Source of the DNA: Crocinitomicaceae bacterium
GTDB taxonomy: Bacteria > Bacteroidota > Bacteroidia > Flavobacteriales_D > Sanyastnellaceae
NCBI GenBank assembly: GCA_020848015.1
Contig: JADLBA010000004.1
Coordinates: 1 to 11,603 of the forward strand
Reading direction: 5' to 3'
DNA: 11,603 nucleotides
Part shown: in pieces, positions 7,386 to 11,603 of the stretch
Layout of the letters: each line of letters starts with the position of its first letter
Numbering within the stretch: the stretch's first letter is position 1
Position numbers and translations under genes: made by a program
Notes under the pieces: model-generated
Told to the model about the DNA's origin: nothing
Databases searched by the model: none
The model's input: the letters and a program-made list of their open reading frames with translations, nothing else

Positions 7386-8204
7386 ATGAAAATTTCGCTC
7401 AACCTCCGCAAAATGCGCACCTGCTTAGATGGGATGCTTGCCACTTATATTCTCCCCATCACCGATGTGCTCGAAATTACCGGGCAAGTGGCTCTGAACC
7501 CGCTGATCGGAGAAAAAATCATTATTTCATTTGAAAATGAAATTCATTGCGTGGCACCAGGTAAAAAAATAAAAAAAACATTCGGTGAAGGATTCAGCTA
7601 TGAAGCCTGGCTTACCTCACCAATGGCCTGCCCCAGCATTGTGAATCCCGAACTCAGCAGGATTCACGAGGGTATTGCATTGAGAGACCGGGAATGGGAA
7701 GAGCAACACCATAACCAGCCACACTATGTTTACCTCTCCCGCACAGGCGATGTAAAAGTGGGGGTTACGCGCACCACCAATGTCCCTATGAGGTGGATTG
7801 ACCAGGGAGCGGTGGAGGCAATCGTGGTGGCAGAAACACCCTACCGGCAACTGGCCGGGTTGATTGAAGTAGCGTTGAAAAACGACTTTCCTGATAAGAC
7901 CAACTGGCAAAATATGCTGAAAAACATCTTCACGAATGCCTCCCCTCTGATAGTGATGAAAGACAAAGCCTTGAGCCTCTTGGCTGCTGATTACGGGGAT
8001 TTTTTTCTCGACGACGATACAGTAACAAAAATCGAATACCCGGTAATTGCCTATCCTGAAAAAGTGAAATCGGTAAAACTCGACACCTGTCCGGTAATCA
8101 AGGGAAAGTTATCCGGTATCAAAGGTCAGTACCTCCTATTTGAAGATGGAAGAGTTTTCAATGTCCGTTCACATAGCGGATACAGGGTCAGTATTGAAGC
8201 CTAA
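7386..8204 (+). CDS. DUF2797 family protein, GIY-YIG-like core, depleted cysteine cluster
   Basis: Function unknown. The 272-residue product matches DUF2797 along its length: LRKMRTCLDG near the start, LIGEKIIISFENEIHC (40-55), HHNQPHYVYLSRTGDVKVGV (108-127), RWIDQGA (136-142) and LAGLIEVALKNDF (157-168). Tyr114-Val-Tyr116, Lys124-Val-Gly126, Arg136, Glu161 and Asn173 are spaced like the key residues of GIY-YIG nucleases, which suggests nucleic acid handling; this is inference. Relatives as I remember them carry a zinc-finger-like cysteine set before this core. Here only Cys55 and a possible Cys82 remain, and the other positions read Pro58, Ser71, Ala74 and Ser91. The start at 7386 fits the usual short N-terminus and the -7 element just before it; an in-frame ATG at 7344 would add 14 residues. 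It is divergent from the thioredoxin-fold gene. Confidence 0.88.
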   Translation: MKISLNLRKMRTCLDGMLATYILPITDVLEITGQVALNPLIGEKIIISFENEIHCVAPGKKIKKTFGEGFSYEAWLTSPMACPSIVNPELSRIHEGIALRDREWEEQHHNQPHYVYLSRTGDVKVGVTRTTNVPMRWIDQGAVEAIVVAETPYRQLAGLIEVALKNDFPDKTNWQNMLKNIFTNASPLIVMKDKALSLLAADYGDFFLDDDTVTKIEYPVIAYPEKVKSVKLDTCPVIKGKLSGIKGQYLLFEDGRVFNVRSHSGYRVSIEA

Positions 8205-8336
8205 GCAGGCAAAGGAAACCCCGCCTACCCTCAACCCATTGCCGCGAGCGGGTTTCAGAAAGGTCAACAAATCGTTATCTAGTCGAAGAAGCCATTACCT
8301 CGTTCAACTATTTCGCCCGTTGGAAGTTTTTAAAAA

Positions 8337-8359
8337 ATGATTTTTCAAAAAAAAATCAT
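8337..8359. other. AT-rich hairpin, possible minus-strand terminator
   Basis: ATGATTTTT (8337-8345) pairs perfectly with AAAAATCAT (8351-8359) around a 5-base loop. On the plus strand no T-run follows. On the minus strand the stem is followed by about five T (complement of 8332-8336). It lies 132 bp after the DUF2797 stop, too far to be an obvious terminator for that gene. Confidence 0.4.
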
Positions 8360-8368
8360 CCAATTCTG

Positions 8369-8397
8369 TTATTTTTTCCAAATTAAGAATACATTTG
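8369..8397 (+). promoter_or_regulatory. Candidate Bacteroidota-type promoter for the RRM gene
   Basis: TACATTTG (8390-8397) is a full match to TAnnTTTG. A TTA (8369-8371) in place of TTG lies 18 bases upstream. Transcription would begin near 8403, giving a leader of about 95 bases that contains the hairpin at 8442-8491. Confidence 0.45.
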
Positions 8398-8441
8398 GCA
8401 TTGGCATCTCGGCTTTCAACATTTCTTTTCTGTAGTTTCAT

Positions 8442-8494
8442 AGAAATGTTTGTTGGAGTTGATTTGTAAATTACAACCAACAAACGTTTTTTTT
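8442..8494 (+). promoter_or_regulatory. Leader hairpin with U-tract just before the RRM gene start codon
   Basis: Bases 8442-8456 pair with 8477-8491 to form a 15-bp stem: a perfect 9-bp core GTTTGTTGG/CCAACAAAC (8448-8456 with 8477-8485), extended outward with two G-U pairs. The 20-base loop contains a second small inverted repeat (TTGTAA/TTACAA). Eight T (8487-8494) begin in the right arm, and the ATG follows at 8498. The shape is that of an intrinsic terminator, but it sits in the leader and not behind a gene. It could act as an attenuator, a translation control element or a site for autoregulation. It could also end readthrough from the DUF2797 gene. Confidence 0.6.
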
Positions 8495-8497
8495 AAC

Positions 8498-8830
8498 ATG
8501 AACATTTTTGTTTCCGGGCTTAATTATAGCCTGACGAGCGAAGAGCTCAACGCATTATTTTCTCAGTACGGAGCAGTGACTTCCGCCAAGGTGGTTACTG
8601 ACCGGGAAACCGGCCGCTCACGCGGTTTTGGTTTCGTTGAAATGGCAGGTGACGAGGAAGGCCGCAACGCGGTTTCTGCCCTCGATCAAACCGAAGTGAA
8701 AGGTCGCAAGATCAACGTCAAAGAAGCGGAAGATCGGCCTCAGCGCAGCAACGATCGCCCGCGTGGTAACTTCGGAGGAGGCCGCGACGGTGGTTTCAAA
8801 CCCCGCTTTAACAGAGACAGCCGTTTCTGA
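8498..8830 (+). CDS. RRM-domain RNA-binding protein, short
   Basis: Binds single-stranded RNA through one RNA recognition motif. The 110-residue product has RNP2 as IFVSGL (3-8) and RNP1 as RGFGFVEM (42-49), with the RNA-stacking aromatics Phe4, Phe44 and Phe46 present. The segment DRETGRSRGFGFVEM is nearly universal in this family. Residues 79-110 form a disordered Arg/Gly-rich tail (RPRGNFGGGRDGGFKPRFNR) that can add RNA affinity. Length and layout match the small RRM proteins widespread in Bacteroidota, some of which have been linked in Bacteroides to control of surface polysaccharide and glycan-use genes; whether this one does that is unknown. The start at 8498 begins the RRM; the reading frame is open upstream to 8450 but that part lies in the leader hairpin. 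A strong terminator follows. Confidence 0.95.
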   Translation: MNIFVSGLNYSLTSEELNALFSQYGAVTSAKVVTDRETGRSRGFGFVEMAGDEEGRNAVSALDQTEVKGRKINVKEAEDRPQRSNDRPRGNFGGGRDGGFKPRFNRDSRF

Positions 8831-8860
8831 TTAAACCCATACAACGACTTTGAACACAAG

Positions 8861-8885
8861 GAGCCGCAATCTTGCGGCTCTTTTT
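8861..8885 (+). terminator. Rho-independent terminator after the RRM gene
   Basis: GAGCCGCAA (8861-8869) pairs with TTGCGGCTC (8872-8880), followed by TTTTT. The formal 2-base loop would open to 4-6 bases. It lies 30 bp past the stop codon. Confidence 0.9.
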
Positions 8886-9101
8886 ATTTTCTGGCTGCCC
8901 ACAAAAGTCCATAAATAATACTGGGCCTCATTTCTTTCATTGCAATAAGGTGTTAGTAAAGAAAAACGATTGAAATGCGAAATCTGTGTTCTATCGCTTT
9001 TTTGAATCAAAATAGACAAGTGGATTATAAGATACCGGCTAATGCACTACAGCACTCCTTTCAGCCAGAAACGTAAGACGATTAAACAAGATAAGGGCTT
9101 C

Positions 9102-9488
9102 TCAATTCTGAGCGAAAGGAACTTCCATTTTAAATTCAGGAATCCGCACATGAAATGTGTCCGGTTCGCCGACGCGCTGCATCGTATAGTAACCCTTCAT
9201 GGTACCTCTCACAGATCGTAGATCGCAGGCTGAATGATATGTAAAAAACTCACCCGGCATGATCACCGGTTTTTCTCCTACAACCCCCGCGCCTTCTACT
9301 TCTCGCGAATTTGCTGCCGAATCAAAAATATACCAGTGGCGCCTCATCAACTGAACAGGAAAATCATTAAGATTCGAGATAGTAATGTGGTAAGAAAAAA
9401 TAAAACTATCTAACAGCGGACTGCTGATATAGGGTTCATAAACGGGAACCACACTAATTTTTACGCCTGCAGTAACTTCGGTTAACAT
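9102..9488 (-). CDS. apaG: ApaG (DUF525) protein
   Basis: A small cytoplasmic beta-sandwich protein of 128 residues, the usual length for ApaG. Its cellular role is poorly known. It has been tied by name to cobalt/magnesium resistance and to diadenosine tetraphosphate metabolism in enterobacteria, where it neighbours apaH; no apaH is present here. The family signature is complete: FSYHITISNLNDFPVQLMRRHWYI (31-54) and GAGVVGEKPVIMPGEFFTYHSACDL (66-90), followed by GTMKGYYTM (95-103). Three in-frame Met codons are close together (9506, 9491 and 9488). 9488 or 9491 is preferred because a perfect -7 promoter element ends only 5 bases upstream of 9488. No terminator was found after the stop. It is divergent from comB. 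Confidence 0.95.
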   Translation of the reverse strand: MLTEVTAGVKISVVPVYEPYISSPLLDSFIFSYHITISNLNDFPVQLMRRHWYIFDSAANSREVEGAGVVGEKPVIMPGEFFTYHSACDLRSVRGTMKGYYTMQRVGEPDTFHVRIPEFKMEVPFAQN

Positions 9489-9493
9489 CATTG

Positions 9494-9501
9494 CAAATAT
9501 A
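9494..9501 (-). promoter_or_regulatory. Perfect -7 promoter element before apaG
   Basis: TATATTTG on the minus strand matches TAnnTTTG fully. The apaG ATG at 9488 begins 5 bases downstream, so the mRNA would be leaderless or nearly so. No TTG is seen at the usual -33 distance. Confidence 0.42.
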
Positions 9502-9711
9502 CACAATTGAGAGATAAATTTGTTTAAATATCGTAATTTTCGATCTATTCATTTACTGATTTACATAGTGCAAATAAATTTCCTGCTCAACAGTACTCCC
9601 AATTAGGTAATACCGACTGCTACTGCGTTTTCTGCGGAATTCACAGAGGTAATTTTTTGATATTCTGACGGAGCACAAAATAGAAGGATAGATTCAGGAA
9701 GATATTTTTTG

Positions 9712-9719
9712 TAGGTTTG
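9712..9719 (+). promoter_or_regulatory. Perfect -7 promoter element before comB
   Basis: TAGGTTTG matches TAnnTTTG fully and ends 33 bases before the GTG start at 9753, predicting a leader of about 28 bases. It overlaps the TTG at 9717, which argues against that codon as the start. No clear -33 TTG. Confidence 0.4.
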
Positions 9720-9752
9720 CCTGCCTGCCGCCAAGCTGGTTATTCTGCTTTC

Positions 9753-10541
9753 GTGCATACAACAAGCGATAAAAAACTCATTGAGGTTTGTTATACTCCC
9801 GGTCAGTATCCGCTGTACGAGGGAAAATTCGATCTTGTGGTCGTGATTGATGTGCTGCGCGCTACAAGCGCTATCACAACTGCACTGCATTACGGAGTTG
9901 AAAAGATAATCCCTGTGGGTACTGTTGAAGAAGCACGTGCCTTCAAGGCTAAAGGTTATATCACTGCTGCAGAACGCGATGGTCAGGTGGTAGAAGGATT
10001 TGACTTTGGAAATTCGCCTTATGCCTTCATGGATGAAAAAATGAAAGGTAAGACGGTGGTTCTCACGACTACCAACGGGACGAGAGCCATTCAGCTTGCG
10101 GCATCTAAATGCACGGTGGTAATGGGCTGTCTGAACAACCTCGACTTCCTTTGCCAATGGCTCATCGAGCGCCACGAAAATACTTTGGTTCTGGCTTCCG
10201 GATGGAAAGACAAGGTAAACCTTGAAGACACTATTTGCGGTGGTGCCATTGCAAATACATTACTGGAAACCCGCCGCTTCCGCTCCAACGAAGACAGCAC
10301 TGTTGCGGCGAAATTTATTTACAGATCTGCCCGCGAGCACCTTCTCAGTTTTCTCAGAGCCTCTTCCCACCGCCGCCGGCTCATTCAACTGAATATTCAG
10401 CAGGATGTAAAATATTGCCTCACGCTGAACACCGTACCCTGCATACCTGTCTTGAAAGACGGTGTGCTGGTGCGATTAGATTATCATCCCGTTAACACGG
10501 AATATGCAATAAAAACCCCTTTTTCGAGTCATTCAAATTAA
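9753..10541 (+). CDS. comB: ComB-family 2-phosphosulfolactate phosphatase
   Basis: Removes phosphate from 2-phosphosulfolactate to give sulfolactate; this was established for coenzyme M synthesis in methanogens, and many bacteria carry relatives. The 262-residue product shows the family motifs in order: VVIDVLRATSAITTAL (30-45, with the conserved Asp33), ERDGQVVEGFDFGNSP (74-89), TTTNGTRAI (105-113) and ASGWKDKVNLEDTICGGA (148-165). No coenzyme M is expected here, so the substrate may be different or serve a sulfonate pathway such as sulfonolipids; no partner gene is in the window to show this. The start is taken as GTG 9753 (MHTTSDKKLIEVCYTP). The open frame reaches TTG 9717, but those 12 residues come from a low-complexity stretch downstream of and overlapping the -7 element. 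It ends 14 bp before the next gene and is probably co-transcribed with it. Confidence 0.9.
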   Translation: MHTTSDKKLIEVCYTPGQYPLYEGKFDLVVVIDVLRATSAITTALHYGVEKIIPVGTVEEARAFKAKGYITAAERDGQVVEGFDFGNSPYAFMDEKMKGKTVVLTTTNGTRAIQLAASKCTVVMGCLNNLDFLCQWLIERHENTLVLASGWKDKVNLEDTICGGAIANTLLETRRFRSNEDSTVAAKFIYRSAREHLLSFLRASSHRRRLIQLNIQQDVKYCLTLNTVPCIPVLKDGVLVRLDYHPVNTEYAIKTPFSSHSN

Positions 10542-10555
10542 TCATCCTTTTTCCC

Positions 10556-11603
10556 GTGCAAAAATCTGCATTTTATACCCGATTCAGCCCTTTGCTTGCA
10601 CTGTGCATTGCTTCCGCTTTCGTGCTTCTCTCCTCTTATTCGGATAAAAAAGATCTTCCGCCTCCTTCGTGTGCTACTACCGCTAACTGGGGTTTTTTCG
10701 GCCATAAAAAAATCAACGAAATGGCAGTATATACGCTGCCAGAGGAAATGTTCGGTTTTTACAAAGCCAACCTGAATTTTATTATCGAACATTCAGTAGA
10801 TCCCGATAAAAGGCGCTATGGTGTGAAAGGTGAAGCAGAATGTCATTACATTGATATGGATTACTACTGTTTTGACACTGTAGGCTGCGATCCATTTAAA
10901 AATGTTCCTAAAAGATGGACCGATGCCGTTGCGCGTTTTGGCGAAGATTCACTTCGCGCTAATGGGATAGTCCCTTGGCATGTAAACCTGATGCTGGGCC
11001 GCCTTACAGAGGCAATGAAAAAGAACGACATGACACGCATACTCCGATTGTCCACTGAGCTTGGACATTATATTGCCGACTCACATGTTCCTTTGCATTC
11101 CACAAGTAACTACAACGGACAAATGACCGGTCAGCGCGGTATTCATGGCTTCTGGGAAAGTCGGCTTCCTGAAATTTTTGAACCTCAGTATGATTTTTTT
11201 GTCGGTAAGGCTCAATATATAGAAGCTCCGCTTGAATTTATATGGTCCAGAGTAAATGAAAGTTTTGCAGCAGTTGACACCGTTTTAAGTTTTGAAGCTC
11301 GCCTCAACAGCGAGTTCCCCCCTGATCAGAAATACTCATTTGAAGCTCGCGGCATTACTGAGATGAAGGTTTATTCAAAGGAGTACAGCAACTCCTACAA
11401 CAATATGCTGAACAATCAGGTAGAGCGGCGAATGCGCAAAGCAGTACTGAGCGTTGGAAGTTTTTGGTACACTGCCTGGGTCAATGCGGGGCAGCCCGAC
11501 CTCAATAAATTCATCAACGTAAAACCAGATATGTCAGAACTCGAGGAAATGCAGAAGGAAATTGATGCTGCCCCAGACCCTGCGCTCAAACCAAGGGAAC
11601 ACG
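10556..11603 (+). CDS. Zinc-dependent phospholipase C / S1-P1 nuclease-fold family protein, 3'-truncated
   Basis: Probably a secreted metal-dependent hydrolase that cuts phosphodiester bonds in phospholipids or nucleic acids. 349 residues are present before the window ends. Residues 10-27 form a hydrophobic export signal (FSPLLALCIASAFVLLSS). The metal ligands of the fold can be placed: Trp45 and His50 in WGFFGH, Asp100 in HYID, His142 in PWH, His171/Asp175/His181 in LGHYIADSHVPLH, and His197/Glu201 in GIHGFWE. Spacings 45-50, 171-175-181 and 197-201 equal those of P1 nuclease; the final Glu is as in Bacillus phospholipase C. VERRMRKAVLSVGSFWYTAW (289-308) follows. The GTG at 10556 is used because no in-frame ATG lies before the signal segment. 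It lacks a stop codon inside the window. It follows comB by 14 bp. Family is secure; substrate is not. Confidence 0.9.
   Translation, partial: MQKSAFYTRFSPLLALCIASAFVLLSSYSDKKDLPPPSCATTANWGFFGHKKINEMAVYTLPEEMFGFYKANLNFIIEHSVDPDKRRYGVKGEAECHYIDMDYYCFDTVGCDPFKNVPKRWTDAVARFGEDSLRANGIVPWHVNLMLGRLTEAMKKNDMTRILRLSTELGHYIADSHVPLHSTSNYNGQMTGQRGIHGFWESRLPEIFEPQYDFFVGKAQYIEAPLEFIWSRVNESFAAVDTVLSFEARLNSEFPPDQKYSFEARGITEMKVYSKEYSNSYNNMLNNQVERRMRKAVLSVGSFWYTAWVNAGQPDLNKFINVKPDMSELEEMQKEIDAAPDPALKPREH

Noticed and set aside
8216..8256. Imperfect inverted repeat AAACCCCGC / GCGGGTTT after the DUF2797 stop
   Set aside because: One bulge, a loop of more than 20 bases and no T-run, so it is not a convincing terminator.
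8140..8340. 66-codon plus-strand open frame after the DUF2797 gene
   Set aside because: Overlaps the DUF2797 end in another frame and then runs through intergenic DNA; no motif or start signal.
8831..9019. 62-codon minus-strand open frame
   Set aside because: Covers the RRM gene terminator and AT-rich DNA; composition and translation do not look like a protein.
9020..9101. Possible tRNA or small RNA between the RRM and apaG genes
   Set aside because: No T-loop sequence, acceptor stem pairing or CCA pattern could be found on either strand.
9717..9752. TTG at 9717 as the comB start
   Set aside because: The codon lies inside the -7 promoter element, and the extra residues PACRQAG look repeat-derived; GTG 9753 fits the family start better.
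9603..10175. 190-codon open frame on the minus strand
   Set aside because: It lies mostly opposite comB, whose family motifs are clear in the plus frame; its own translation has no recognisable motif.

Overview
The window looks like an ordinary chromosomal stretch from a member of the Bacteroidota, probably near Chitinophagales or Sphingobacteriales. The evidence is a secreted protein with a C-terminal type IX secretion (T9SS) sorting domain, a DUF4369/DUF5106/TlpA thioredoxin protein, a DUF2797 protein, a short RRM RNA-binding protein, and repeated matches to the Bacteroidota promoter -7 element TAnnTTTG. Shine-Dalgarno sites are not evident. Several predicted starts improve when cut back to the codon just downstream of such a -7 element.

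Layout, left to right. A 5'-truncated prolyl oligopeptidase (+, 2-2026) ends at a strong hairpin terminator. A HEAT-like helical repeat protein (-, 2112-2624) converges on it. Next, with its own terminator, is a secreted TlpA-like thiol-disulfide oxidoreductase (-, 2776-4362). It is divergent from a YeeZ-like atypical SDR protein (+, 4553-5350). A bidirectional terminator (5401-5429) separates that gene from a T9SS-sorted, probably lectin-fold secreted protein (-, 5469-6419). Upstream of it, on the same strand, is a cytosolic thioredoxin-fold protein with only one active-site cysteine (-, 6510-7142). A DUF2797 protein (+, 7386-8204) is divergent from that. An RRM RNA-binding protein (+, 8498-8830) follows, with a long leader that folds into a terminator-like hairpin just before its start codon. 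apaG (-, 9102-9488) is divergent from comB (+, 9753-10541). comB is followed after 14 bp by a zinc-dependent phospholipase C/P1-nuclease-like protein (+, 10556 to window end, 3'-truncated), so these two probably share a transcript.

Most genes are single-gene units, and no pathway links the whole window. Three products are predicted to be exported (the TlpA-like protein, the T9SS protein and the phospholipase C-like protein). The prolyl oligopeptidase may be too, but its N-terminus is missing. No tRNA, rRNA, CRISPR array, insertion sequence or prophage gene was seen. No stretch without a gene exceeds 300 bases. The longest, 8205-8497, holds an AT-rich hairpin and the promoter and leader of the RRM gene.

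I did not find a clear new multi-gene system. The most promising leads are the RRM-gene leader hairpin and the DUF2797 protein that has lost most of its expected metal-binding cysteines.
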